DNA from: Candidatus Krumholzibacteriota bacterium
GTDB taxonomy: Bacteria; Krumholzibacteriota; Krumholzibacteriia; Krumholzibacteriales; Krumholzibacteriaceae
Assembly (NCBI GenBank): GCA_030609325.1
Contig: JAUWCL010000021.1
Coordinates: 1-58,152, forward strand
Direction of reading: 5' to 3'
Length of the DNA stretch: 58,152 nucleotides
The notes below the pieces were generated by a model. That model had not been told where the DNA came from and did not search any database. It saw nothing but the letters and a program-made list of their open reading frames with translations. Both the position numbers and the translations under genes were made by a program. Of the stretch, positions 17,036-24,499 are shown piece after piece (within the stretch, counting starts at the first letter, position 1; every line of letters starts with the position of its first letter).

Positions 17036-17902
17036 ATGAAGAGAATGTTGCTTGTTGCCATGCTTCTTATCTTCCCATTCGTAAATCTGAATGCGGAGTC
17101 CATGATCTGGAAGGTGGAGAAGGGATCCGAGGTCGTGTACATCGGGGGGACGGTACACTTACTCAGAAAATCCGATTATCCGCTCCCAGAGGAATTCCTC
17201 ACTGCGTTTACCAACGCCGACATCCTGGTCCTTGAAACCGATATAGGTGAGTTAAAAAGCCCTGAGGTGCAGCAGAAGATCATGGCAGGTGCGACCTATC
17301 CGTCCGGCGAGGGGCTCGACCAGATACTCTCGAAAGAGGCCTACGATGCTTTGGCGGAATACTGTCAGCAGAACGGCCTCCCTGTCGCGGCGATGAATCA
17401 GTTCAAGCCGTCGCTGGTTTCACTGACTATTCTGGGGCTCGAGCTGCAGAAACTCGGGTTATCTATGGAATTCGGAATGGATACCTATTTTTATCAGCGT
17501 GCTGTTGGTGAAGGAAAGGATCTGCTCTATATCGAGACGATCGATGAGCAGATCGCGTACATTCTGGCAATGGGCGAGGGGCAGGAGAGCGAATATATGC
17601 TTAAGAGTTTATCCGACCTGCACAAGATGCCGGAGGAACTCGAGGATATGATCCAGTACTGGAAGACCGGTGATGACGATAAGATGGGAAACCTCCTCCT
17701 TGCTGGAGTCAGGGAGGATCACCCTGAAATATATGAATCACTCTTCAAGGAACGTAACGAGCGATGGCTGCCTGAGATCGAAGCGCTATTCCTGACAGAG
17801 GAGGATGAGCTGGTACTCGTCGGCGCCGGGCATCTCGTCGGTGAAGACGGGATCATCGACATGCTGAAGGAGCGCGGGTACAGTGTAGAGAAATTCGAAT
17901 GA
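17036..17902 (+). CDS. TraB/GumN family protein (putative Tiki-like protease fold)
   Basis: A 288-residue exported protein with a signal peptide cleaved near NLNAES. It carries the two TraB/GumN hallmarks: IGGTVHLL near residue 40 and GAGHLVGEDGIIDML near 266, with conserved Glu/His positions between them (VLETD, FGMDTYF, ETIDEQ). The family shares a fold with Tiki metalloproteases, and several members are thought to be periplasmic proteases or chaperones. ATG 17036 follows AGAAGGAGGG, an excellent ribosome site. Confidence 0.85.
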   Translation: MKRMLLVAMLLIFPFVNLNAESMIWKVEKGSEVVYIGGTVHLLRKSDYPLPEEFLTAFTNADILVLETDIGELKSPEVQQKIMAGATYPSGEGLDQILSKEAYDALAEYCQQNGLPVAAMNQFKPSLVSLTILGLELQKLGLSMEFGMDTYFYQRAVGEGKDLLYIETIDEQIAYILAMGEGQESEYMLKSLSDLHKMPEELEDMIQYWKTGDDDKMGNLLLAGVREDHPEIYESLFKERNERWLPEIEALFLTEEDELVLVGAGHLVGEDGIIDMLKERGYSVEKFE

Positions 17903-17957
17903 TCCTTTGGGAATGGTCTGTTATCCGCCACGCCGGGATTTATAAGGAGTAAGTACT

Positions 17958-18347
17958 ATGGGAACAGAATTCACCGTAAAATGCAGGAAGTGTGGTCATA
18001 AATTCCAGGTGAGCTCTGGGGGTGGTTTCTTTTTTCATCTTCTCCACTGCGATTCTTGTGGAAAGGACAAGTCAATCACTTTTGATCAAATAGGAGAAGC
18101 TCATTTAAAATATTTAAAGGGCTTTAAGGGACCGTATTGTATCGCCTCAAGCGAGCATGATAAGAATGTCCGAGACAACTATCTTGGTAATCCTATCTCC
18201 GAGAAGGAGTATCATGAAACAATAGAAAAAATAGCAGGCAAGTGTAAATGTGGAGGTCATTTCCGATTGAATGCGACTGCGAGATGTCCAAAATGCAAAT
18301 CGGATGACTTTGAAGAAACAGATGGACCTTTCTGTTGCTATGATTAG
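17958..18347 (+). CDS. Small multi-zinc-ribbon protein
   Basis: A 129-residue soluble protein with four Cys-x2-Cys motifs (CRKCGHKF, CDSCGKD, CKCGGHF and CPKCKSDD) and a C-terminal CC, enough for two zinc ribbons. Base composition is AT-richer than the flanking genes, suggesting recent acquisition. The start has TAAGGAG 10 bases upstream. A 93-base imperfect hairpin begins 13 bases after the stop. Function unknown; nucleic-acid or protein binding is a guess. Confidence 0.7.
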   Translation: MGTEFTVKCRKCGHKFQVSSGGGFFFHLLHCDSCGKDKSITFDQIGEAHLKYLKGFKGPYCIASSEHDKNVRDNYLGNPISEKEYHETIEKIAGKCKCGGHFRLNATARCPKCKSDDFEETDGPFCCYD

Positions 18348-18359
18348 CAGAAGTGTTTA

Positions 18360-18452
18360 GGGGCGGCGCGGCGTATCAAATTGTTCGCGGCTGCGCTTGT
18401 CACCCGGCCTGCGGGAGCATGCCGGGCGCCAAGGCTTCGCATACACCGCCCC
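18360..18452. repeat. Long imperfect hairpin element
   Basis: GGGGCGG (18360-18366) pairs with CCGCCCC (18446-18452). Inside, GTAT pairs with ATAC, CTTG with CAAG, and CCCGGC with GCCGGG around a 12-base loop. The result is a 93-base interrupted stem. It is GC-rich beside an AT-rich gene. It may be a terminator, a small repeat element or a folded recombination site; no integron core sites were found. Confidence 0.4.
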
Positions 18453-18484
18453 ATAGATAGTCAAGAAAAAATACAGCAGGGGGG

Positions 18485-18540
18485 TTGACATCTGATGGTG
18501 TTGTAGATATATTACAACAGTGTTGTATTTGTGGTACAAC
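18485..18540 (+). promoter_or_regulatory. Promoter overlapped by two identical operators
   Basis: TTGACA (18485-18490) and TATATT (18508-18513) at 17-base spacing form a near-consensus sigma-70 promoter. Two perfect inverted repeats, GTTGTA-N7-TACAAC, lie at 18500-18518 and 18522-18540, with centres 22 bases apart (two helical turns) on the same DNA face. The first covers the -10 box. This is a textbook autorepression layout for the XRE regulator encoded 38 bases downstream. Confidence 0.8.
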
Positions 18541-18577
18541 ATTCCGGCAGGGGCCAGACAGGTGTAAGGAGTTCATT

Positions 18578-18952
18578 ATGAATGGAAGGACAAAATTTGG
18601 AGAATTCTTCAAGGAGAAGCGGATAGCGCTGGGGCTTACGCTGAGGGAATTCTGCCGGAAGAACGGATTCGATCCTGGAAACATCAGCAGGCTCGAACGG
18701 GGAATATTGCCGCCTCCTCACGGTGAAGAGCAGAGGATCAGGTATGCGGAAGCCCTGGAGATAAGGAAAGGCAGCGATGACTGGCTGCAATTCTTCGATT
18801 ATGCGGCCACCGGGCTGGGCCAGGTCCCGTACGACATCATGAGCGACGAGCTGCTGCTGGCAAAGCTGCCTCTGCTGTTCAGGACCGTCAGGGGGGCGGA
18901 TCTGAGCAGGGAAGAGCTGGAGAATATGATCGATGTATTGAAGGAGGAATAA
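18578..18952 (+). CDS. XRE-family transcriptional regulator
   Basis: ATG 18578 (TAAGGAG upstream) gives a 124-residue protein. Its N-terminal helix-turn-helix (FFKEKRIALGLTLREFCRKN, then NISRLERGILPPP) belongs to the lambda-Cro/XRE class. The C-terminal part is helical (LSREELENMIDVLKE) and may mediate dimerisation. It is followed within 75 bases by an ImmA/IrrE-type peptidase gene. XRE plus ImmA pairs are known switches in which the protease cleaves the repressor to induce a mobile element or stress genes. The twin operators at 18500-18540 are its likely binding sites. Confidence 0.85.
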   Translation: MNGRTKFGEFFKEKRIALGLTLREFCRKNGFDPGNISRLERGILPPPHGEEQRIRYAEALEIRKGSDDWLQFFDYAATGLGQVPYDIMSDELLLAKLPLLFRTVRGADLSREELENMIDVLKEE

Positions 18953-19026
18953 GGCTGTAGATACTTATCTGCTAAACAGGGCTGAATTCATCAGGCACTA
19001 TGGGAAAGGGCGGAAGGAGATCGGAA

Positions 19027-19650
19027 GTGATTGTGCCTCATTTTATCGGGTATGGAGAAATCGGAAAGAGAGCCGGGGAGTTCTTGAGGGAGTATCACCC
19101 ATCGCTTGAATTACCGATACCGATTGAAAGAATAGTTGAGTTCGGCCTGGGCCTTGACATTGTACCGATGCCCAATCTGTACACCAACTTTAGAATAAAT
19201 GGATTTCTGACCGCTGATCGAACCGCTGTCTATGTGGATGAGAGACAGTACTTGTTTTATCCAGAGAAATACAGGTTTACGCTGGCGCATGAGGTCGGCC
19301 ACCTCGTTCTGCACGGTGGCTTCTATGCTGATATAAACGGGAAGAACCTGGATGAATACATTGAATATATTGGATGCATGGGCGAGGAGACGCTTGACAG
19401 ATTCGAGGTTCAAAGCAATCTGTTCGCGGAACAGGTGCTCGTTCCAGAGAGAGAATTGCTGCGGGTGACAAGTGAAGTCATCGAGCAGCATGCGGAGGAG
19501 CTCGAGAAGATTGGTGCCAGTAACCAGGTTATATTGCCGTACATCTCCAATTTCATAGCGAAGGTCTTTGAGGTAAGTCCGGCCGTTATCGAGTGCAGCA
19601 TCAATCACCTGGAAGATGGATTAACATTGACAGAAACCCGGCCGCTGTGA
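19027..19650 (+). CDS. ImmA/IrrE-family metallopeptidase
   Basis: The zinc-binding helix LAHEVGHLVLHG carries the HExxH motif (residues 88-92 counting from GTG 19027), and a downstream Glu-rich helix (FEVQSNLFAEQVLVPE) supplies the third ligand. GTG 19027 is preferred because GGAAGGAGATC lies upstream; ATG 19000 would add 9 residues. The gluzincin-like DUF955 core is complete. In ImmR/ImmA and DdrO/IrrE pairs, the peptidase cleaves the partner XRE repressor. The gene order here (XRE then ImmA on one transcript) fits that role. Confidence 0.85.
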   Translation: MIVPHFIGYGEIGKRAGEFLREYHPSLELPIPIERIVEFGLGLDIVPMPNLYTNFRINGFLTADRTAVYVDERQYLFYPEKYRFTLAHEVGHLVLHGGFYADINGKNLDEYIEYIGCMGEETLDRFEVQSNLFAEQVLVPERELLRVTSEVIEQHAEELEKIGASNQVILPYISNFIAKVFEVSPAVIECSINHLEDGLTLTETRPL

Positions 19651-19711
19651 CAGCGTTTGCGGTGAAGGTGGTAAACGGGACCAGTTACATTCACACAAAC
19701 GAGGAGGGAAG

Positions 19712-20059
19712 ATGGAGAAGGGATCGTTTTCCTGGATCATGTTCTCCTTTGATGGGAGAGTGAACAGGACCGTCTACTGGATCTACAACGTCATCGTCCT
19801 GAACGTTGTCTACTGGGGGATATTCCTGCTCGCTTCGCTGATCGGTGGGGAGGAAGGCTCGGTCATCGGTTATTCGGTCGGATCGATAGTCATCCTGTGG
19901 TCATGGCTGGCTATAAGCATCAAGAGGTGCCACGACCGGGGCAGAATGGGAGCATTCGTTCTCCTGGCCTTTGTCCCGCTGGTAAACATCTGGTATCTGA
20001 TCGAGGTGGCATTCCTGCCGGGAACCGAAGGCCCCAACAAGTACGGTCCCAAGCCCTGA
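19712..20059 (+). CDS. DUF805 membrane protein
   Basis: A 115-residue protein with three hydrophobic segments and the DUF805 signature: FSFDGRVNRTVYW at the start, AISIKRCHDRGRMG in the middle and FLPGTEGPNKYGPKP at the end. It is an inner-membrane protein of unknown function, common as a short single-gene unit. It is preceded by GAGGAGGGAAG and followed by a strong terminator at 20095. Confidence 0.88.
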   Translation: MEKGSFSWIMFSFDGRVNRTVYWIYNVIVLNVVYWGIFLLASLIGGEEGSVIGYSVGSIVILWSWLAISIKRCHDRGRMGAFVLLAFVPLVNIWYLIEVAFLPGTEGPNKYGPKP

Positions 20060-20094
20060 TCGAGCCTGATCAGAAACAGATTTACTAGAAAAAC

Positions 20095-20119
20095 GGGGTG
20101 GATCCGCAGGATCCACCCC
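20095..20119 (+). terminator. Perfect stem terminator between convergent genes
   Basis: Perfect 11-bp stem GGGGTGGATCC/GGATCCACCCC with a GCA loop, between the DUF805 gene and the convergent TPR gene. A-rich bases precede it on the left and CTCTCT follows it, so it may act for both strands. Confidence 0.7.
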
Positions 20120-20144
20120 TCTCTGCGCCTCGTCCTTAGGACTT

Positions 20145-21215
20145 CTATTCCGGGCCGGCGGCTAACGTGTCGGGCTTTACCAGTCCGGCAATCCCGATCG
20201 CCAGCGAATCCGGCAGGGCTGTGGGTTCTGACGATTCCTTGCCGGTCCCGGCGAGCTTCCAGTCCTCCATCTCATCGATGAAACGCTGCGCATAGTCTTT
20301 CATGTCGATCGCTTTCAGACCCGGCTCCTCGTCGACGTTCTGGACGCGGACCAGGTTGGCGCAGGCCTTGTCATGGCCGTCATCGGCTTCGAGGGCGGCG
20401 CCGTAGGCCGCCGCAGCGGAGCGGAAGCGGCCGGTACGCTCGAGGGCCATCCCGAGGTTGTTCCAGAATATCGCCCTGGTGCTGTCGATCTGCGTGGCGC
20501 GGGCGAGCGGGAGCAGGGCATCCGCAAAACGCTCCTGCCCGATCATGATCAGAGCCATGTTATTCATCGACCAGGCGTCCCTGTCGTTGATGCCGATGGC
20601 GGCGCGGTACGACTCGATCGCCTCGCCGGTGCGTCCCAGCTGGTCGAGGGCCCGGCCCTTGAGGCATAAGGCGACATTCGAACCGGGGTCGACCCCAAGC
20701 GCCCCGTCTATCCTGACGAGCGCCTCTTCCGGCCGGCCGGTGTCGAGGAGCACGCGGCTGAGGTTGAGCATGCTCTTAACGTGGCCGGGAGCGAGGGCAA
20801 GCGCCTTCTCGAACGACTCCTCGGCGTATTCGTAATCGCCTGCCTTCCAGGCGGAAAGACCGAGCATGTAGAACCCCCATGGATTCTCGTCCCTGTTGCC
20901 CGTGTAGATCGTGAACAGCTCGACTGCCTTTTTGTACTGCCTGTCGTTATAGGCGGCTTCGGCATCCTCGTAGGCGACGAACTTCGGCAACTCGGTTTTC
21001 TCCGGCTTCGCGACGGTGTGGTCCTCCACCGGAACGGCCTTGGGCGCGCTCGATACCGGCGGCTGATTGGTCAGTGCGGGTCTGGTCGTCCTGTCGACCC
21101 TGCGGCGGGCCGTGCGGTTGGTGTTGTCCTCACCGCAGCCGGTGACGAACGCGGCGATTATCAGTACCGCGGCGATCGCGATGCCCGTGACCCTTATTCT
21201 GAGTGTGCTCAGCAT
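20145..21215 (-). CDS. TPR-repeat lipoprotein under sigma-54-like control
   Basis: ATG 21215 is selected because AAAGGAGG lies 8 bases upstream and the product (356 residues) then begins with a lipoprotein signal (lipobox VTGC). A Thr/Pro-rich linker is followed by about six tetratricopeptide repeats (from YEDAEAAYNDRQYKKAVELF through FRSAAAAYGAALEADD), a protein-protein scaffold exposed to the periplasm. A GG-N10-GC element at 21301-21286 and two palindromes at 21397-21446 upstream indicate activation by an NtrC-type regulator, whose gene lies immediately upstream. It is probably the direct target of that two-component system. Confidence 0.82.
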   Translation of the reverse strand: MLSTLRIRVTGIAIAAVLIIAAFVTGCGEDNTNRTARRRVDRTTRPALTNQPPVSSAPKAVPVEDHTVAKPEKTELPKFVAYEDAEAAYNDRQYKKAVELFTIYTGNRDENPWGFYMLGLSAWKAGDYEYAEESFEKALALAPGHVKSMLNLSRVLLDTGRPEEALVRIDGALGVDPGSNVALCLKGRALDQLGRTGEAIESYRAAIGINDRDAWSMNNMALIMIGQERFADALLPLARATQIDSTRAIFWNNLGMALERTGRFRSAAAAYGAALEADDGHDKACANLVRVQNVDEEPGLKAIDMKDYAQRFIDEMEDWKLAGTGKESSEPTALPDSLAIGIAGLVKPDTLAAGPE

Positions 21216-21285
21216 GTCGGGCCTCCTTTCGGGTTTACGCCCTTGCGGGCTCGGGTTGGTGAACTGCTTTCGTAATGGATAGAGG

Positions 21286-21301
21286 GCAAGCGGAGGACCG
21301 G
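21286..21301 (-). promoter_or_regulatory. Sigma-54-type -24/-12 promoter
   Basis: On the minus strand the site reads CGGTCCTCCGCTTGCC. GG at -24 and TTGC at -12 have the exact spacing required for RpoN, although the bases between depart from TGGCACG. Transcription would start near 21275, 60 bases before the TPR lipoprotein start. Two enhancer-like palindromes lie about 110-160 bases upstream. Confidence 0.6.
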
Positions 21302-21396
21302 ATATTTCATGGAAAATGCTACTTGATTCAAGATGTTGATATGTAATGTGTTGTAGAAGTAATGACCGGCCGGCTCGTGGCTCGTTTTGGTGGATT

Positions 21397-21446
21397 GTGT
21401 CCAACGGGACACGCTGTGGCAATGCCCGATGTGTCCGTGCGGACAC
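21397..21446 (-). promoter_or_regulatory. Two enhancer-like palindromes (GTGTCC-N4-GGACAC)
   Basis: Perfect inverted repeats GTGTCC-N4-GGACAC occur at 21397-21412 and 21431-21446, with centres 34 bases apart (close to three helical turns). They lie about 130 and 164 bases upstream of the predicted sigma-54 start. That is the usual place for tandem upstream activator sites of NtrC-family regulators, and the regulator gene ends at 21458. The differing N4 centres (AACG, GTGC) argue against a simple duplication. Confidence 0.7.
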
Positions 21447-21457
21447 GTCGGGGGAGG

Positions 21458-22813
21458 CTATTTTTTCCTGATGTTATGCCGGCGCATGATTTTCAGGAGA
21501 GAAGCGTGGTCGGCGAGCCCGAGGCCGGACGCAGTCTTTGTGATCTGCCAGTCGTTCCGCTCGAGGGCGGCGATGATGATCCGCCGCTCGGCATCCGACT
21601 TGAGCTCCTGGAACGTTCCCGCTTCGGATACGGAGGCCGCTCCCCGGCCCTCGCGTACCTCCGCCGGCACGTCGCCGGGGCTGATCGTATCGCCTGCGGC
21701 CGAGATGACCATCCGCTCGATTATGTTACGCAGCTCGCGTACGTTGTTGCGACGCCACTCGAACTCCATCAGGAGAGAGAGGGCATCGGATGAGAGCTGC
21801 TTTACCCGCACGCCGAACCGCGTGCAGATGGTCTCCAGGAAATTCGCGGCGAGTTCGGCGATGTCGGAGCGACGGTCGCGCAGCGGCGGAACATGGATCA
21901 TGTGGACGTTTATCCTGAACATCAGGTCCTGGCGGAACCTGCCCGCTGCGACCTCGGCCTCGAGGTCGAGGTTCGTGGCGGCGACGACGCGTGTGTCGAC
22001 GTCGATCATGCGGTCTCCTCCGACGCGCATCACCTTTCGTTCCTCGAGTACGCGCAGCAGCTTGGCCTGCGCGGCGGCGGGCAGCTCGCCGATCTCGTCG
22101 AGTAAGAGGGTCCCGCCCGTGGCGAGCTCGAAGGCTCCCTTGCGTGTGCGGTCCGCGCCGGTGAACGCGCCCCGCTCGTGCCCGAAGAGCTCACTCTCGA
22201 CGAGGTTCTCGGGCAGCGCAGCGCTGTTTATCGCGATGAAGGGCAGATTTGGCCCGGGGCCGAGGCGGTGGAGCTCGCGCGCGACCAGCTCCTTGCCCGT
22301 GCCGCTTTCCCCTGTAACCAGAACGGGGCTCGGGATGCCGGCAACGCGGGCGATCTGTTCGCGGAGCTGTCTTATCGCGCCGCTCGAACCGATGATCGGC
22401 GAGTCGGCGCCGAGATCGCGCCTCAGCGCGGCGACCTCGGTCTCGAGCCTGACCCGTTCGAGGGCGTTCTCGACCTCGCGGGAGACGCGCTCCATCGATT
22501 CGGCCTTGTCGATGAAGCTGTAAGCGCCGAGATGGATCGCCTTCATGCAGCGGTCGAAGTCGCCCGTGCCGGTATAGACGATCACCGGCGTCGGATCCTT
22601 CCGCTCACCGAGCCGGCGGAGGACCTCGAACCCGTCGACGCCGGGCATCTCGAGATCGAGTATGACGCAGTCGACCGCCTCGCTGGCGATCATGTCGAGC
22701 GCCTGCTCGCCGCCGGTGGCGACGATCGTCTCGTAGCCGCCGACGCGCTTGAGGTCGTAGGCGTACTGCTGAGCGAGGGGGAGGACGTCGTCCACTATCA
22801 GTACAAGCGCCAT
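21458..22813 (-). CDS. NtrC-family sigma-54-dependent response regulator
   Basis: 451 residues in three parts. The receiver domain has acidic pocket Asp8/Asp9 and phospho-acceptor Asp53 (ILDLEMPG). The AAA+ domain has Walker A GESGTGKE at 168-175, the sigma-54 contact loop GAFTGA at 215-220, Walker B LLLDE and R-finger region LRDRRSD. A C-terminal Fis-type helix-turn-helix spans about 405-447. The intact GAFTGA loop shows it should activate RpoN promoters. It starts 4 bases after the kinase stop, and its likely target is the TPR lipoprotein gene just downstream. Confidence 0.93.
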   Translation of the reverse strand: MALVLIVDDVLPLAQQYAYDLKRVGGYETIVATGGEQALDMIASEAVDCVILDLEMPGVDGFEVLRRLGERKDPTPVIVYTGTGDFDRCMKAIHLGAYSFIDKAESMERVSREVENALERVRLETEVAALRRDLGADSPIIGSSGAIRQLREQIARVAGIPSPVLVTGESGTGKELVARELHRLGPGPNLPFIAINSAALPENLVESELFGHERGAFTGADRTRKGAFELATGGTLLLDEIGELPAAAQAKLLRVLEERKVMRVGGDRMIDVDTRVVAATNLDLEAEVAAGRFRQDLMFRINVHMIHVPPLRDRRSDIAELAANFLETICTRFGVRVKQLSSDALSLLMEFEWRRNNVRELRNIIERMVISAAGDTISPGDVPAEVREGRGAASVSEAGTFQELKSDAERRIIIAALERNDWQITKTASGLGLADHASLLKIMRRHNIRKK

Positions 22814-22817
22814 CTCG

Positions 22818-24494
22818 TCATTCTCCAGCTTCCGCGGGCAGATGTATGATCATCCGGGTCCCCGCGCCTGCAGTGCTTTTTACGTCTATTCTGCCGTCCA
22901 GGTCCATCACGAGCCTCCGTACGATCGATAACCCCAGGCCAGTCCCGTCCGTCTTCGTAGTATAGAAATCATCGAATATCCGCGCCTTCTGCTTGTCGCT
23001 CATCCCCGCGCCGGTGTCGGCCACCGTGACCCGGATCCATGTCCGGCCGTCGTCACCCGGGACGTGCTCCGTCGTGACGGTTACGGTCCCGTGATCCGTC
23101 TCGATACTGTCGATCGCGTTGCGCACGAGGTTTTCGAGTATCCGCCGCAGCGCCACGGGATCGGCCTGGACCATTGCTCTTTCGCAGAGGTCGGCTCTCA
23201 GCCGGGCCGGCCCCGTGCACTGGAGGTCCGTTACGATGCTGGAAGCTGCAGCGCTCACGTCGCACGGCCGGCGATCGAGGCGAGGATACAGGCGCGCGTA
23301 GCTCGATGCAAGGTCATCGAGGTATCCGATGCTCGAGTCGAGCGTCTCCTCCCGTTCCGCGAAGACCTCGGGCATCTTCTTCGGGTCCTCGCGCGAGAGC
23401 TGCGACAGGTGGCGGATCACGTTTCGGATCGGGGTCAGGCCGTTCTTTATGTCGTGGTTTACCTGTCTTGCCATCTCGCCCAGCGTCGCGCGGCGCTCGG
23501 CGTCCCTGATCCGCAGGGCGCCGGCCCGCAGCCTGTCGGTCATGGCGGCGAGAAGGCTCGAGAGGGCACCGATCTCGTCTTTGCGATCGGTCTCGAACTC
23601 GACATCGAGGCGATCGAGATCGATGCGGGAGGTCTTCCCAGCGAGCTCGGTGAGCGGCCGGCTTATCCGAGAGGAGAGCCAGCCCACCAGGATGATGGCG
23701 GCAAGGCCGGCGACGGCCAGCACGATGAGGAACCAGCGGTCGATGCTCCGGCGAAGATCGTCGAGCCCGGCAAGGTCATGCGTCACGCTGAAGCTCGCTT
23801 CATCGAGCTTCATGCGATCGGCGCCGATGTACGGTACCCTGAGCTCGCGGACGATCGCCCGCGCGGGAACCGGCGGCTTTGATCCGCCCGGCGGAACCAG
23901 GGTCACCGCGAGGTCGGTCTCTCCGGCCAGACGGGAGAGGAAGCGCTCTTCCACCGCCACTCCGCCCGTAACCGTAAACAGGCGGCCGCCGATTTGCAGC
24001 GAGTCGATGCGGGCCAGTACGATCAGCAGTTTATCGGGAGTGCGCACCTCGAGGAGCGCAGTTCCACCCGGCGCCGCGGCGAGCAGTCGCGGGAGCTCCG
24101 GCTCGAGACGGTCGTATTCGTTGCGGAAATGCCCGGAGCTGATGATGCGTCCCGCCTGATCCTGAATCTGGAGCATCGAGAGGCCGGCTATCCGCATCGC
24201 GCCGCCGGCGTAATCGAGCAGGTAACGGCGTTCGCCCTGGTCGCGTACGACCGCGGCGCTGCGAAACCGGTTGTCGTCGAGGATGGCCTCACGCAGGGCG
24301 GCGAGGGAGGCGGCGATCGCGGCGCTGTCCTGCTCGATGTCGTCCTCGATGACCGAGACCAGCGCCGTGACGCGCTGCTCGTACTGCGCGATGAGGCGCC
24401 TCGTCATCTCGAACCTGATAAGGAGTGAGAGGGCGATCATCGGCACGAGCACGGCCGAGAGGAAGATGACGAGAAGGCGATTACGGAACGACAA
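22818..24494 (-). CDS. Membrane sensor histidine kinase
   Basis: 558 residues. Transmembrane helices lie at about 6-27 and 253-275, bracketing a periplasmic sensor of about 225 residues. A HAMP linker follows (about 275-325), then a dimerisation helix with His347 in QVNHDIKNGLTPIRN. The HATPase domain has N box NLVRNAIDSI, G1 DTGAGM and G2 GTGLGLSIV. The NHDIKN form of the H box is that of NtrB/NtrY-like kinases paired with NtrC-type regulators. It starts from a TTG whose GGGGAGG ribosome site lies at the end of the binding-protein gene, so the three genes are co-translated. Confidence 0.92.
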   Translation of the reverse strand: MSFRNRLLVIFLSAVLVPMIALSLLIRFEMTRRLIAQYEQRVTALVSVIEDDIEQDSAAIAASLAALREAILDDNRFRSAAVVRDQGERRYLLDYAGGAMRIAGLSMLQIQDQAGRIISSGHFRNEYDRLEPELPRLLAAAPGGTALLEVRTPDKLLIVLARIDSLQIGGRLFTVTGGVAVEERFLSRLAGETDLAVTLVPPGGSKPPVPARAIVRELRVPYIGADRMKLDEASFSVTHDLAGLDDLRRSIDRWFLIVLAVAGLAAIILVGWLSSRISRPLTELAGKTSRIDLDRLDVEFETDRKDEIGALSSLLAAMTDRLRAGALRIRDAERRATLGEMARQVNHDIKNGLTPIRNVIRHLSQLSREDPKKMPEVFAEREETLDSSIGYLDDLASSYARLYPRLDRRPCDVSAAASSIVTDLQCTGPARLRADLCERAMVQADPVALRRILENLVRNAIDSIETDHGTVTVTTEHVPGDDGRTWIRVTVADTGAGMSDKQKARIFDDFYTTKTDGTGLGLSIVRRLVMDLDGRIDVKSTAGAGTRMIIHLPAEAGE

Positions 24495-24499
24495 GCAGC

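Noticed and set aside
18351-18470. Integron attC site after the zinc-ribbon gene
   Set aside because: The hairpin is suggestive, but the GTTRRRY and RYYYAAC core sites are missing and no integrase is present.
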